A stretch of 64,000 nt of DNA, from positions 248,001 to 312,000 of the forward strand of contig JAUHJS010000004.1 in the NCBI GenBank assembly GCA_030412945.1. Reading direction: 5' to 3'. The DNA is from Shiella aurantiaca. GTDB lineage: Bacteria; Bacteroidota; Bacteroidia; Cytophagales; Cyclobacteriaceae. Shown one piece after another: positions 16,252 to 25,292 of the stretch. Made by a program: the position numbers and the translations under genes. Under the pieces are notes generated by a model. The model made no database searches. It was not told the origin of the DNA and worked only from the letters and a program-made list of their open reading frames with translations. Position 1 is the stretch's first letter; each line of letters opens with the position of its first letter.

Positions 16252-17409
16252 ATGAGGCGTATTTTACCCATTATCGTAATATCACAGTTCTTCTGTACTT
16301 CGCTTTGGTTTGCTGGGAATTCCATTGTGTCGGACTTGGTGGCCGCGTTGGGACTGGCCAACAGCTTTTTAGCCCATCTGACCAGCGCCATACAGTTTGG
16401 TTTTATTGCAGGCACCTTGGTTTTTGCCATCTTCACTATTTCCGATCGCTTTTCGCCCTCCCGAGTATTCTTTTTGAGTGCGGTACTTGCCGGACTTTTT
16501 AATCTGGGGATAACGTTAGCAAACATTGGCTCAAGCGAAATCCTGATTTTCCGTTTTCTTACAGGCTTCTTTCTAGCCGGTATATATCCCGTTGGGATGA
16601 AGATTGCCTCTGACTATTATCAGGCAAGTTTGGGCAAGTCCTTGGGCTTTTTAGTGGGCGCATTGGTATTGGGCACTGCCTTTCCGCATTTGATCAAAAG
16701 TGTGGCCCTAGACTTTCCGTGGAAGTATGTGGTATACGCTACTACGGCCTTATCCCTGATGGGCGGACTTTGCATTTTACTTTTCGTGCCCGATGGGCCT
16801 TACCGCAAGCCAAGTCAGAAGTTTGACATCAAGGCATGTATGGCAGGCTTTTCTAAGCCCGACTTTCGCTCAGCAGCAGTAGGCTACTTTGGGCATATGT
16901 GGGAATTATATGCTTTCTGGGCTTTTGTTCCGCTCATGCTAGCGGCTTATCAGGATTTTTATCCAGATGCAAATTTAAACGTGCCCTTACTATCCTTTCT
17001 CATTATAGGCTCCGGGGCGATAGCCTGTGTATTCAGCGGTATACTTTCTTTGCGTTTTGGGGCCAAGCAAGTGGCCACAGCAGCTTTGTTGCTATCTTGT
17101 ATATGCTGTTTGCTTTCTCCTTTCTTTTTATTTGCTGAGTCGGTTTTGGAGCTACTTATATTCTTATTCATTTGGGGACTTGCCGTTATAGCCGATTCGC
17201 CTTTATTCTCCACCTTAGTGGCACAAAGTGGCCCCGAAGAATCGCGAGGCACCGCGCTTACCCTGGTCAATAGTATTGGGTTTTCCATTACAATCATTAG
17301 TATTCAAACGATAAACCTCTTTACCCATATCATTTCGCCACAATACATCTACCTAATACTGGCGATTGGCCCTATTCTTGGTCTTGCGCAATTGTGGAGG
17401 AGAAGGTAA
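16252..17409 (+). CDS. Major facilitator superfamily transporter
   Basis: A 385-residue polytopic membrane protein with about 12 predicted helices. The MFS pattern is visible in the first half (ISDRFSPSRVF loop between helices 2 and 3; FLTGFFLAGIYPVGMKIASDYY in helices 4-5) and the second half repeats it. It ends in the basic tail LAQLWRRR. The substrate is unknown; there is no nearby enzyme to suggest one. The ATG at 16252 lies about 250 bases after the protease gene, in a stretch in which I see nothing else. Confidence 0.85.
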   Translation: MRRILPIIVISQFFCTSLWFAGNSIVSDLVAALGLANSFLAHLTSAIQFGFIAGTLVFAIFTISDRFSPSRVFFLSAVLAGLFNLGITLANIGSSEILIFRFLTGFFLAGIYPVGMKIASDYYQASLGKSLGFLVGALVLGTAFPHLIKSVALDFPWKYVVYATTALSLMGGLCILLFVPDGPYRKPSQKFDIKACMAGFSKPDFRSAAVGYFGHMWELYAFWAFVPLMLAAYQDFYPDANLNVPLLSFLIIGSGAIACVFSGILSLRFGAKQVATAALLLSCICCLLSPFFLFAESVLELLIFLFIWGLAVIADSPLFSTLVAQSGPEESRGTALTLVNSIGFSITIISIQTINLFTHIISPQYIYLILAIGPILGLAQLWRRR

Positions 17410-17415
17410 TTATAT

Positions 17416-17607
17416 CTACTCCTGCGGCATTATAATCCACAAAATAATATAAACAATAGTGCCCGGGAATCCGGCACTTAATATACTGAGCAATACATAG
17501 AGGATGCGAACCAGGCTCACATCCCAGCCAAAGTAGCGGGCAATTCCGGCACAGACTCCGGCTATCATTACATTGCTTCTCGAACGGGAAAGTACGCGTT
17601 GTGTCAT
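17416..17607 (-). CDS. PspC-domain small membrane protein
   Basis: A 63-residue protein: an Arg/Ser-rich start, then the PspC signature (IAGVCAGIARYFGWDVSLVRILYVLLS) and a second hydrophobic helix ending IMPQE. It resembles stand-alone PspC proteins of the envelope-stress type, which sit in the inner membrane. No pspA or pspB is nearby. It is convergent with the MFS gene and divergent from the following secreted protein. Confidence 0.88.
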   Translation of the reverse strand: MTQRVLSRSRSNVMIAGVCAGIARYFGWDVSLVRILYVLLSILSAGFPGTIVYIILWIIMPQE

Positions 17608-17646
17608 TTGAGTAATTTGTTGTTGTAAAGCAATATATGGAATTGT

Positions 17647-17678
17647 TTTGTGTTATTACAGGGTAAACCCCATCTTTG
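17647..17678 (+). promoter_or_regulatory. -33/-7 promoter for the Lys-rich secreted protein
   Basis: TTTG at 17647-17650, then 20 bases, then CATCTTTG at 17671-17678 (one mismatch to TAnnTTTG). The -7 box ends 4 bases before the ATG at 17683, so the mRNA would be leaderless; the in-frame ATG at 17650 would precede transcription start. Confidence 0.6.
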
Positions 17679-17682
17679 CGAT

Positions 17683-18075
17683 ATGATTAAACGTATTTTT
17701 CTTTCTTTCAGCCTTTTTTTACTAGTAAGCGGTGGCCTTTGGGCACAGGCTACCGTAAAAAAGCTCGACAAAAAGCAAAAAGAAAATCAAGTTCAAGAGC
17801 TAAGCTCTACGCCTTATAGTCCTTCGGAAAGCCAAACCGCTGTACAAACCAAAAGCAAGAAACGAAAGGGGAAGAAATCAGTAAATGCCTATGACCAGTT
17901 GGTGGTAGAGTATGAGCAGCGCATGGAGGATAATGTGAAGAAATACAATAAAGCGGCCAAGGAACTTCGCAAGCCGCAATATTCCGACCCTTCTTACTTT
18001 GGTCATAAGCGCAAGCCGAAGAAACGCCCCCCCGGAAAGAAAAAGTTTTGTAAAGAATGCCAAATGCGGCATTGA
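17683..18075 (+). CDS. Lysine-rich exported protein of unknown function
   Basis: A 130-residue protein with signal peptide MIKRIFLSFSLFLLVSGGLWAQ. The mature protein is very basic, with KKLDKKQKE, KSKKRKGKKS and KRKPKKRPPGKKKF clusters. It ends KECQMRH, with one CKEC pair. It may bind nucleic acid, polyanions or metal in the periplasm, but nothing specific supports that. The ATG at 17683 is chosen because it opens the signal peptide and follows the promoter. A terminator lies 7 bases after the stop. Confidence 0.65.
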   Translation: MIKRIFLSFSLFLLVSGGLWAQATVKKLDKKQKENQVQELSSTPYSPSESQTAVQTKSKKRKGKKSVNAYDQLVVEYEQRMEDNVKKYNKAAKELRKPQYSDPSYFGHKRKPKKRPPGKKKFCKECQMRH

Positions 18076-18081
18076 TTTCCT

Positions 18082-18104
18082 AAGGCCTAAATGGGCCTTT
18101 TTTT
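18082..18104 (+). terminator. Rho-independent terminator
   Basis: AAGGCC and GGCCTT pair around TAAATG, followed by a run of seven T. It lies between the Lys-rich protein gene and deoC. Confidence 0.8.
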
Positions 18105-18133
18105 GTATCTTGTCAAATAAAACCTCCATAGAT

Positions 18134-18781
18134 ATGCATTCCTTAGCCCGCTATATCGAGCACACCCTTCTTCGCCCCAATGCCCTCGATCGCGAAATTG
18201 ATGCGCTGGTGGCGGAAGCCAAAGAACACGGTTTTGTTGGCGTGTGTGTACCGCCTTTTTGGGTCAAGCGCGCCAGCCGCGAGATAGGCTCTGCTGATGT
18301 GCAGCTCGTGACGGTGGTAGGCTTTCCCTTCGGTTATCAGATGACGGAAGTCAAACTGGAAGAAACCCGCCTCGCCCTGCGCGATGGAGCCAACGAAATC
18401 GATATGGTGATGAATATCTCCAGTTTTTTATCCGGCTTCAACTGGACCAAGATTGATATCGTAAAAATGGCTCAGCTCTGTCATGAGCATCAGGCTATGC
18501 TTAAAGTCATTATTGAAACAGCCTTGCTGACAGATGAACAAATCAAAACGGCTACCCTGCTATGCAAAGATGCCGGGGCCGATTTTGTGAAAACCAGTAC
18601 AGGTTATGCTGCTGAGGGCGCAAAGGTGGAGCATATCAAGCTTATGCGCTCTGTATTGCCTTCCAGTGTAGGCGTGAAGGCTTCGGGCGGTATCAAAACC
18701 TATGAGCAGGCCTTAGCGCTTATCAATGCCGGAGCCGATAGGATAGGAACCAGTTCGGGAGTTGCCATATGTCAGCCTTGA
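18134..18781 (+). CDS. deoC: Deoxyribose-phosphate aldolase
   Basis: Cleaves 2-deoxyribose 5-phosphate to acetaldehyde and glyceraldehyde 3-phosphate in deoxynucleoside catabolism. The 215 residues fit the short bacterial form. The Schiff-base lysine is Lys153 in FVKTSTGYA; the second active-site lysine is Lys182 in GVKASGGI; the conserved Asp is in GANEIDMVMN. The start is the ATG at 18134 (MHSLARYIEHTLL), directly matching family N-termini; the frame is open further upstream through the preceding terminator. It ends in a TGATG overlap with the acylphosphatase start. Confidence 0.95.
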   Translation: MHSLARYIEHTLLRPNALDREIDALVAEAKEHGFVGVCVPPFWVKRASREIGSADVQLVTVVGFPFGYQMTEVKLEETRLALRDGANEIDMVMNISSFLSGFNWTKIDIVKMAQLCHEHQAMLKVIIETALLTDEQIKTATLLCKDAGADFVKTSTGYAAEGAKVEHIKLMRSVLPSSVGVKASGGIKTYEQALALINAGADRIGTSSGVAICQP

Positions 18782-19050
18782 TGCAAGCTTTAGACATTCG
18801 GGTGTATGGGAAAGTGCAAGGCGTATTTTTCCGAGCCAATACCCAAAAGCGTGCCCGCCAATGGGGACTTACAGGTAGGGTGCGAAACGAAAGCGATGGA
18901 AGTGTCCACATTCAGGTGCAAGGAAAGTCCGAAGCCCTGGAAGCTTTTGTGGCTTGGTGCCGCATAGGCGATGCGCCTGCGGTGGTTAGCCGCTGCGAAG
19001 TAGAGGAAATAGCTCCTTTTTCGGAGGAAGATTTCTTGATTGTGCGCTAA
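18781..19050 (+). CDS. acyP: Acylphosphatase
   Basis: Small enzyme hydrolysing acyl phosphates, 89 residues. The family signature is KVQGVFFRANTQ, with catalytic Arg18, and GRVRNESDG, with catalytic Asn36; the 18-residue spacing fits the muscle enzyme. The start is the ATG at 18781, which overlaps the deoC stop (TGATG) and gives the canonical MQALDIRVYG start. An ATG four codons upstream (18769) is also in frame, but adds only MSAL. Confidence 0.95.
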   Translation: MQALDIRVYGKVQGVFFRANTQKRARQWGLTGRVRNESDGSVHIQVQGKSEALEAFVAWCRIGDAPAVVSRCEVEEIAPFSEEDFLIVR

Positions 19051-19051
19051 A

Positions 19052-19555
19052 TTAAGCGGATTTGATGTGCATCAAACCTTTGTTTTTGTAGAGCTTCATC
19101 TCAAAGGTTTGGCTCATAAAGGCTTTCATGCGGTTGCTGGCAAGTTGTGCTTTTCTTTCTTTTGGATAGAATATAGTAGCCTCTAGCACGGCTTTCAGAA
19201 AATTGGGGTGCTGGCAAAAAGTGCGGATATACTGGGCAAATCCTGCTTGCCAATCTTTGGTGTATTTTTCGTAATGGTCGCTTCCGTCAAACAACAGTTC
19301 TAGCTGATTATCAGCATTGTGGTAGCGGTAAATTCCAGCCAATTCAAAATAAAACTCGCGAAGCTGATCGAGTGAATAGCGCTTGGTGCGCTTGATTTTA
19401 CGGATGGTATCGTCCTCTAAGCCTAGGGGGTTGAACATCTCCTGATACTTTCCCTTTACAAAATCCACCATTTCTATTAACAGTTGATCTTCAGTTTGTT
19501 GCTGAACCTCTTTGAGGATGTAGTTTTTATCAAAAGGGAAAAGTTTTCTTAGCAT
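19052..19555 (-). CDS. Conserved-looking protein of unknown function
   Basis: A 167-residue soluble, helical protein with many charged and aromatic residues (for example RYSLDQLREFYFELAGIYRYH). It has no signal peptide, membrane helix, cysteine cluster or recognisable catalytic motif. The stop is one base from the acyP stop (convergent). A clear -7 box lies upstream at 19574-19581, which supports the ATG at 19555. Family not recognised. Confidence 0.65.
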   Translation of the reverse strand: MLRKLFPFDKNYILKEVQQQTEDQLLIEMVDFVKGKYQEMFNPLGLEDDTIRKIKRTKRYSLDQLREFYFELAGIYRYHNADNQLELLFDGSDHYEKYTKDWQAGFAQYIRTFCQHPNFLKAVLEATIFYPKERKAQLASNRMKAFMSQTFEMKLYKNKGLMHIKSA

Positions 19556-19573
19556 GCGTCTGTGTTAACATCT

Positions 19574-19581
19574 CAAATATA
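19574..19581 (-). promoter_or_regulatory. -7 box for the 167-aa protein gene
   Basis: On the minus strand TATATTTG, perfect TAnnTTTG, 18 bases before the ATG at 19555. Confidence 0.55.
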
Positions 19582-19696
19582 CGGCATATTCTGAAAAAAT
19601 GATATTATTCTACTAAAAATGCCTTTTAAAGCATAGTAGGCTGTTTTAATTTGGGTGTTTCCTTTTTACCTTTAGTAAGTACCTAACGCCATCCGC

Positions 19697-21517
19697 ATGA
19701 TGCCTCGTATTCTTATTTCTCTTATTTTAAGCCTTAATGTACACTTGCTTCAGGCGCAATCGGCCGATTCATTGGCGCAGATGATGTTGGCTAAAGCTGA
19801 TTCGCTGCATGCTGTGGATTCGCTCAATCGGATAATTCTTTTAGCAGAAATCGAACAGCTTAAAAAAGAAAAGGACGCTTCAAAAGAGACAGAATTGCAG
19901 GAGAAGCTTAGGGAAATACAAGCCCAAGATTCTATAAAACAGCAACGATTGAAAGAAAAAGTGGAGTCATTGCGGACCTACACCACTGGGCAGGCGGTGG
20001 CTCCTTTTGGCGACACCTTATTTTTGGTCTACTGTAAATTAGGCCCATTTTCTCCACAAGAGCGAGCGCAGCAAAGCAGCCAAAAAATCAAGACGCTGGC
20101 TAAATCCAAATTCTTTCGCGATAGCCTAAAGGTAGTTACTGGTGAACAGCATGTGGAGCTTCATTATCAAAGCACCATTTTGCTCAGTATTTCGGAAGAA
20201 GATGCGCTATGGGTACAAACGAGCCAAGAATTACTGATGGCACGCTACCAAGAACTCATCATAAAAGCGGTAGAAGAAGAACGTGAACTAAGCAGCGTAC
20301 GCGGCATTCTAATTCGGATTGGCCTGGTGTTGCTTATCATCGTGGGCTTAGTGGTGCTCACGCGGATGATTAATAAGCTTTTCCGATGGCTCAAACACAA
20401 AATTATACTAAAAAAAGAGGTGCTAGCTCAAGGGATAAGTATCCGAAACTATCCATTATTGGATTCGGCCCGCCAGTTGAGGGTATATTTTATTCTGCTC
20501 ACGGGTCTGCGCTATCTGGTCATTTTTATAACTTTTTATATTTCTCTGCCCCTCTTATTTAGTCTTTTCCCATGGACTAAGGGAATTGCTGATACCTTAT
20601 TAGAATTGATACTGTCCCCAGTGCGAAAAATTGTACTGGGCATTTTTCATTATGTACCCAATCTGCTCACCATAGCGGTGGTGTACATTTTCACGAAATA
20701 CACGGTCAAGTTTTTGCGATTTATCACCGATGAAATCGAACGAGGTGCATTGACGGTTACAGGATTTTATCCTGATTTGGCCAAACCCACTTTCAATATT
20801 GTGCGCGTACTGCTTTATGCCTTTATGCTGGTGATGATATGGCCTTATCTTCCCGGCTCCGATTCGGAGGTATTCAAAGGCGTTTCGGTGTTTTTGGGCG
20901 TTTTGCTTTCTTTGGGCTCTTCTTCGGCTATTTCTAATATGGTGGCCGGACTGGTAATTACTTACATGCGTCCTTTCAAAGTGGGCGATCGGGTAAAGAT
21001 TGGCGAAATTGTAGGTGATGTGGTAGAAAAATCCATGCTGGTAACGCGCATCCGAACGATAAAAAATGAAGACATCACCGTGCCCAATGCGAGTGTGCTG
21101 TCCGGCCATACGGTGAATTATTCAACCGCGGCAGAAGGGGAGGGACTTATCATGCATACCACCGTTACTATCGGCTACGATGTGCCTTGGCAAGTGGTAC
21201 ACGAGTTGCTAATTTCCGCAGCAAAAAAGACCGAAGGGATTTTAGAAACACCTCCTTTTGTGTTACAAACCAGTCTGGACGATTTCTATGTAAGTTATCA
21301 GTTGAATGCCTATACGCGTCAAGCTAATAAAATGGCTGCCATTTATAGCGAGCTGCATCGCAATATTCAGGATAGTTTTAATGAAGCGGGTGTGGAAATT
21401 ATGTCGCCCCATTACCGCGCCATGCGCGATGGTGATATGACCACCATTCCGGTCATTTATCTTCCCGATGATTATAAAGCTCCGGGTTTTAATAAGGACA
21501 AGAAAAAAGGCCAGTAA
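19697..21517 (+). CDS. MscS-family mechanosensitive channel with long periplasmic N-terminus
   Basis: A 606-residue small-conductance mechanosensitive channel homologue. It begins with a signal peptide (cleaved near AQSADSLAQ) and a coiled-coil-rich, charged periplasmic region (about residues 20-195). A membrane helix (about 204-222) and several further helices (about 265-420) follow. The MscS pore and beta-domain are seen in GVLLSLGSSSAISNMVAGLVITYMRPF and FKVGDRVKIGEIVGDVVEKSMLVTRI, then a cytoplasmic C-terminal vestibule domain. It should protect against hypo-osmotic shock. ATGATG at 19697 gives two possible starts. Confidence 0.93.
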   Translation: MMPRILISLILSLNVHLLQAQSADSLAQMMLAKADSLHAVDSLNRIILLAEIEQLKKEKDASKETELQEKLREIQAQDSIKQQRLKEKVESLRTYTTGQAVAPFGDTLFLVYCKLGPFSPQERAQQSSQKIKTLAKSKFFRDSLKVVTGEQHVELHYQSTILLSISEEDALWVQTSQELLMARYQELIIKAVEEERELSSVRGILIRIGLVLLIIVGLVVLTRMINKLFRWLKHKIILKKEVLAQGISIRNYPLLDSARQLRVYFILLTGLRYLVIFITFYISLPLLFSLFPWTKGIADTLLELILSPVRKIVLGIFHYVPNLLTIAVVYIFTKYTVKFLRFITDEIERGALTVTGFYPDLAKPTFNIVRVLLYAFMLVMIWPYLPGSDSEVFKGVSVFLGVLLSLGSSSAISNMVAGLVITYMRPFKVGDRVKIGEIVGDVVEKSMLVTRIRTIKNEDITVPNASVLSGHTVNYSTAAEGEGLIMHTTVTIGYDVPWQVVHELLISAAKKTEGILETPPFVLQTSLDDFYVSYQLNAYTRQANKMAAIYSELHRNIQDSFNEAGVEIMSPHYRAMRDGDMTTIPVIYLPDDYKAPGFNKDKKKGQ

Positions 21518-21540
21518 TTTTAAGACACCCGCTTTGCTTT

Positions 21541-22638
21541 TTAGGGAAGCAACTCTTTCAGCTTAGCTTCTAGGGTTTCGCCTCTTAGGTTTTTGGCAAT
21601 GATTTTACCTTCCTTATCGAGCAGCACCGTATGCGGAATGGCATTTACGGCATAAAGCTGACCTACGGCATTTTCCCATCCATTCAAATCCGATACCTGA
21701 GGCCATTGCAGACCATCATCGCTAATGGCTTTGAGCCAGCGGTCTTTTTTGGTGTCCAGCGAAACGCCCAATATTTCAAAGCCTTTGTCTTTATAGGCTT
21801 GGTACATGCGTACTACATTGGGGTTTTCATCGCGGCAAGGGCCGCACCAGCTCGCCCAAAAATCAATCAGCACATATTGTCCGCGCAAAGAAGAAAGGCT
21901 AAGACTATCGCCCTCGGGAGTAGCCTGGCTAAAATCAGGAGCCGTGCCCCCAATGGCCAAACTTCTCAACTTATCGGCTCTTTGCTGAAGCAATTGGATA
22001 TACTTGGTGGCAGCCACCTGGGCATCAAACAGGGCAATTACCGAATCGATTCCTTCGGCCTCCAGTTCATAGGGTAAATTGGTATAGGCCAAATAAGCAC
22101 CCACATGGCTTTGAGAATTGTTTTTAATATAATTGGCGGTAAAGGCGTTTTTCTCGTCCATAGTAGCGGTAAAATCAGCCTCTAGTTTCTCAACGGCCAC
22201 AGTATCTCCAGCTTCTTCGGCCTCTCCATATTCCGCGTAAATCTTTTTAAGTCGCTCATTAAAAGAAGCCGACTCCTTTTCAAAGGCTTTCAATTGGTCA
22301 TTGCTGGCAGAGCCACTAATCCGAGGAGAGGCTAAGCTATCGATGTGGGCTTCAAATTGGATATTGGAAGCTTCCAAAAATACCGGCATCCAGTTATTCT
22401 TTCCTTCTACCAGCAAATAAACTAACTCAGGCTCTTGTGCTTCAAAAGCAAACTGAAAAGCACCTTGTTGGATTTGAGTGGAGTCTACCCGCTCAAAGGC
22501 ACCATTTTGCTGGCGCATAAGCACCACTTTTCCCGAATCGAGTTGGGCAATCTGGCCTTTTAGTTCAAAGCCTTTTTGAGGGGTTTCGCAGGCCAAGAGG
22601 CTGAGGGCACATCCTGCGGCTAAGCAAAGTTTCTTCAT
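21541..22638 (-). CDS. TlpA-like thioredoxin lipoprotein with DUF4369-type N-terminal domain
   Basis: A 365-residue lipoprotein (signal MKKLCLAAGCALSLLAC, lipid on Cys17). The N-terminal region (about 25-120) matches the DUF4369 pattern (FELKGQIAQLDSGKVVLMR). A helical linker (about 120-225) follows, and the C-terminal half is a thioredoxin fold with redox motif WASWCGPCRDENP. It should be a periplasm-facing disulfide reductase, perhaps serving cytochrome c maturation or surface proteins. Bacteroidota carry many paralogues of this type. It is convergent with the MscS gene. Confidence 0.92.
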   Translation of the reverse strand: MKKLCLAAGCALSLLACETPQKGFELKGQIAQLDSGKVVLMRQQNGAFERVDSTQIQQGAFQFAFEAQEPELVYLLVEGKNNWMPVFLEASNIQFEAHIDSLASPRISGSASNDQLKAFEKESASFNERLKKIYAEYGEAEEAGDTVAVEKLEADFTATMDEKNAFTANYIKNNSQSHVGAYLAYTNLPYELEAEGIDSVIALFDAQVAATKYIQLLQQRADKLRSLAIGGTAPDFSQATPEGDSLSLSSLRGQYVLIDFWASWCGPCRDENPNVVRMYQAYKDKGFEILGVSLDTKKDRWLKAISDDGLQWPQVSDLNGWENAVGQLYAVNAIPHTVLLDKEGKIIAKNLRGETLEAKLKELLP

Positions 22639-22707
22639 AGCTAGGGTTTTTGTTTTTGTATTAATTCGGGCTTAAGCTAGGGAAATAATCGACATAAATC
22701 AATCTGC

Positions 22708-24861
22708 CTACTCCATAGAAAGCACCAATTGGAACACCGTGTACTCCGGATGGCGCTGGTATTTGAGGGCTCCATGCAGTTTGGTGGCGGCTACTTTGGC
22801 AATATACAGCCCCAGTCCACTGCCTTGTGAACGCTGCGTGCCTCTGAAAAATATCTCAAAAATGCGGTCTTGCACCGATTCGGCCACGCCTAGCCCTTTG
22901 TCTTTCACAAGGAGAATCAAGAGGTTGTCTTGCCGAAAGGCCTCCACCACCAATACAGCGGTATTCCGCTCCTTAGCAAATTGCAGGGCATTGTCGAAGA
23001 GATTGTAAAGAATCTCACGTAGTAAAAAGGCATCTATTTGTATGGGTTCTTTCACCTTCACCTCCACTTGTTTGTGAGCAAAGGATTCTTGCTCACGGAG
23101 TTCTACTTCATGGATAGTTTTTTGGATAAAAGCTTCAAGGTCGATTTGTTCTTCTTCCGGAATGCGGTGCTTTACCTTATTGAAGCTCAGCAGGCGCGAT
23201 AATATCCCATCCATCTGATGGATTACCTCATCCATTTTCTGGAAATACACTCTTTCCTTAGGGTCGGTCGATTCAATTTTGCCCAAATCGGCCAAGCCTT
23301 TCATGCGTAGCAAAGGCCCTTTGATATCGTGCGAGGCCTTGTACAAGAAGGTATCCAGCTCGGCATTCACTTCCAGCAATTCTTTATATGATTCCTCCAG
23401 CTCGTTGGTCCGCTTGCGCACCATCATTTCCAGATCGGCATTCACACTTTTCAGGCGTTCATTCTGCATGAAAATCACATCTTGTGCCTCCTCCAGTCGG
23501 TGATTGCTCTGCTTGATCTCGTCACGCTGCTTGGCAATTTCCTCCTTCTGGTTCAGGATTTTTGTGTTTTGCTCTTTCAGCATACGCTGTACCCGCCTTT
23601 CAAAGCGGCTACGCAAATACATCATCAGGCCCAAAAGACTGAGCAGGATAAGCCATATCACCAAAGAATAGGTCCACAATTGTCCCTGAAAAATCTGCAA
23701 ATCCCGAATTTCAATTTCTTTGTCTTTCAGCTCAAGCTCGCGCTCCATCTTCTTCATCTCGTACTGAAGCTGCATCTCCGACATGCGCTGCTCGGCATCT
23801 TCGGTAAATACGGTATCGTTCAACTGGTAATATTGCTTCTGGTAGACAAAGGCATTTTCATAATCGTGCAAAGCCTCATATACCAGCGTAATGTACATCA
23901 GGTTATCGGCAATAATGCGCTTCATACTAATGCTGCGAGCTGCCTCCATGGAGCGGAAAAAATAACCGAGAGCGGTGCTGAAATCCTGCTCGTGATAGGC
24001 TACCAAACCTAAGCCATAAAAGGAATTGGCAATACCCTCTGTATTGAACACTTGTTCGTGCAAACCCAGCGCCCGCTTATAATGGCTACGTGCCTTATCA
24101 AAAAGTCCCATTTTAATGTATACTTCACCAATGCTAACTAAAGTATTGGCAATGCCCTTGGCATCGTCTTGCCCATTGCGAATGTACATGGATGAATCAA
24201 AGTAACTAAGTGCCCGATTGTAATGGCCCAGTTTGGTATGGATAAGTCCGATGTTGTTGTAAGATGAGGCCATGCCCGCCTCATTGTTTAGGGCTTTTTC
24301 TATAAATAATGATTCGTAGTGGTATTTGAGGGCTTCCTGTGGCTTCCCTTGCATATCGAACAGTACACCCAAATTATTGAAGGTATTGGCCATACCTTTT
24401 TTATCGCCAATTTCTTCTTTGATATTCAGTGCCTGCAAGGCATAATCTACTGAGGCATCGTAAGCGCCAAGATAATAATAAGTTACGGCAATGCTATTGA
24501 GCACATCGCTTCGCCCTTTTTCGTCATTTGCTTGATCAAAAGAACCTATTGCTTCACTGAAATATACATTTGATTTGGCATAATCGCCTTTCATGCGGCT
24601 GACCACGCCCATATAATGAAGAGCGGTTCCTTTTTCTGAAAGCTGACCCAATACTCCGGCCAACTCAAAGGCCTCGGTGGCATAATACATGGCCGAGTCG
24701 GGATTGACATTGCGAAAGGCTAAAGAGAGTGCATTAAGCAAATGGGCTTTTTGGGTAGAGGAGCTTTTCTTTATTTCTTTACGAAGACTATCAATTTGGC
24801 GACCCCAAGAGGATATTGAAATTGCACACGTGAGGAAGAGAATAAAGAGCCTGATAATCAT
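22708..24861 (-). CDS. Tetratricopeptide-repeat sensor histidine kinase
   Basis: A 717-residue hybrid-type sensor typical of Bacteroidota. A signal peptide (MIIRLFILFLTCAISISSWG) is followed by about seven TPR units (residues 40-340; for example KGMANTFNNLGVLFDMQGKPQEALKYHYES), a membrane helix (about 400-418), a long coiled coil, the HisKA domain (ASHDIKGPLLRMKGLADLG) and the ATP-binding domain (LFDNALQFA, VKDKGLGV and GSGLGLYIAK). The phospho-acceptor His is in ASHDIKGP. No receiver domain or response regulator gene is adjacent. The signal is unknown. Confidence 0.93.
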   Translation of the reverse strand: MIIRLFILFLTCAISISSWGRQIDSLRKEIKKSSSTQKAHLLNALSLAFRNVNPDSAMYYATEAFELAGVLGQLSEKGTALHYMGVVSRMKGDYAKSNVYFSEAIGSFDQANDEKGRSDVLNSIAVTYYYLGAYDASVDYALQALNIKEEIGDKKGMANTFNNLGVLFDMQGKPQEALKYHYESLFIEKALNNEAGMASSYNNIGLIHTKLGHYNRALSYFDSSMYIRNGQDDAKGIANTLVSIGEVYIKMGLFDKARSHYKRALGLHEQVFNTEGIANSFYGLGLVAYHEQDFSTALGYFFRSMEAARSISMKRIIADNLMYITLVYEALHDYENAFVYQKQYYQLNDTVFTEDAEQRMSEMQLQYEMKKMERELELKDKEIEIRDLQIFQGQLWTYSLVIWLILLSLLGLMMYLRSRFERRVQRMLKEQNTKILNQKEEIAKQRDEIKQSNHRLEEAQDVIFMQNERLKSVNADLEMMVRKRTNELEESYKELLEVNAELDTFLYKASHDIKGPLLRMKGLADLGKIESTDPKERVYFQKMDEVIHQMDGILSRLLSFNKVKHRIPEEEQIDLEAFIQKTIHEVELREQESFAHKQVEVKVKEPIQIDAFLLREILYNLFDNALQFAKERNTAVLVVEAFRQDNLLILLVKDKGLGVAESVQDRIFEIFFRGTQRSQGSGLGLYIAKVAATKLHGALKYQRHPEYTVFQLVLSME

Positions 24862-24880
24862 GGGGATACTAACTACTTTG

Positions 24881-24888
24881 CAAAAATA
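24881..24888 (-). promoter_or_regulatory. -7 box for the TPR histidine kinase
   Basis: On the minus strand TATTTTTG, perfect TAnnTTTG, 19 bases before the ATG at 24861. Confidence 0.45.
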
Positions 24889-25032
24889 GCACCTTGAGAG
24901 GATTTTCCTACTCCTACCCCATTGAACATAGAAAAAGGGTGATTAATAAGCACCCCCTTTCGTTATCAAACCAAAACTACCCATGCTTGCTGGGTTATTT
25001 TATTATTTCAATTAACGTGCCAAGGATTTGCG

Positions 25033-25040
25033 TATTTTTG
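25033..25040 (+). promoter_or_regulatory. -7 box for the cytochrome b5-like gene and the murQ run
   Basis: TATTTTTG, perfect TAnnTTTG, ending 8 bases before the ATG at 25049. The next genes are packed tightly downstream and may share it. Confidence 0.5.
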
Positions 25041-25048
25041 GGTCGCGT

Positions 25049-25285
25049 ATGACGGAATGGAAAAAATACACCCGCAGCCAGCTTGCCTTGCGCAATGGGC
25101 AAGACCGACCTGAAATATGGGTGGCGCTGCATGGGAAGATTTATGATGTAACGGCCTCGCGCCTTTGGCGCAATGGCAAACATTACGAGCATTGGGCCGG
25201 GCAAGACCTCACAGAGGAACTAGCCGATGCCCCGCATACCGAAAAAGTTTTTGATAAATTTACCCAAGTGGGTGAACTCGCGTAA
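25049..25285 (+). CDS. Small cytochrome b5-like heme-binding domain protein
   Basis: A 78-residue protein of the stand-alone cytochrome b5-like group. The core is EIWVALHGKIYDVTASRLWRNG followed by KHYEHWAGQDLTEEL; the histidines near HYEHWAGQDL and in APHTEKVFD are candidate heme ligands. Its electron-transfer partner is unknown. A -7 box at 25033-25040 leaves only about 5 bases of leader before the ATG at 25049; an in-frame TTG at 25028 would lie upstream of transcription. It ends 8 bases before the sugar-kinase gene. Confidence 0.88.
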   Translation: MTEWKKYTRSQLALRNGQDRPEIWVALHGKIYDVTASRLWRNGKHYEHWAGQDLTEELADAPHTEKVFDKFTQVGELA

Positions 25286-25292
25286 ACCAAAA

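Noticed and set aside
24933..24960. Hairpin GGGTG/CACCC with poly-T on the minus strand
   Set aside because: No gene ends there in the fitting direction (the flanking genes diverge), and the stem is short; left out as a feature.
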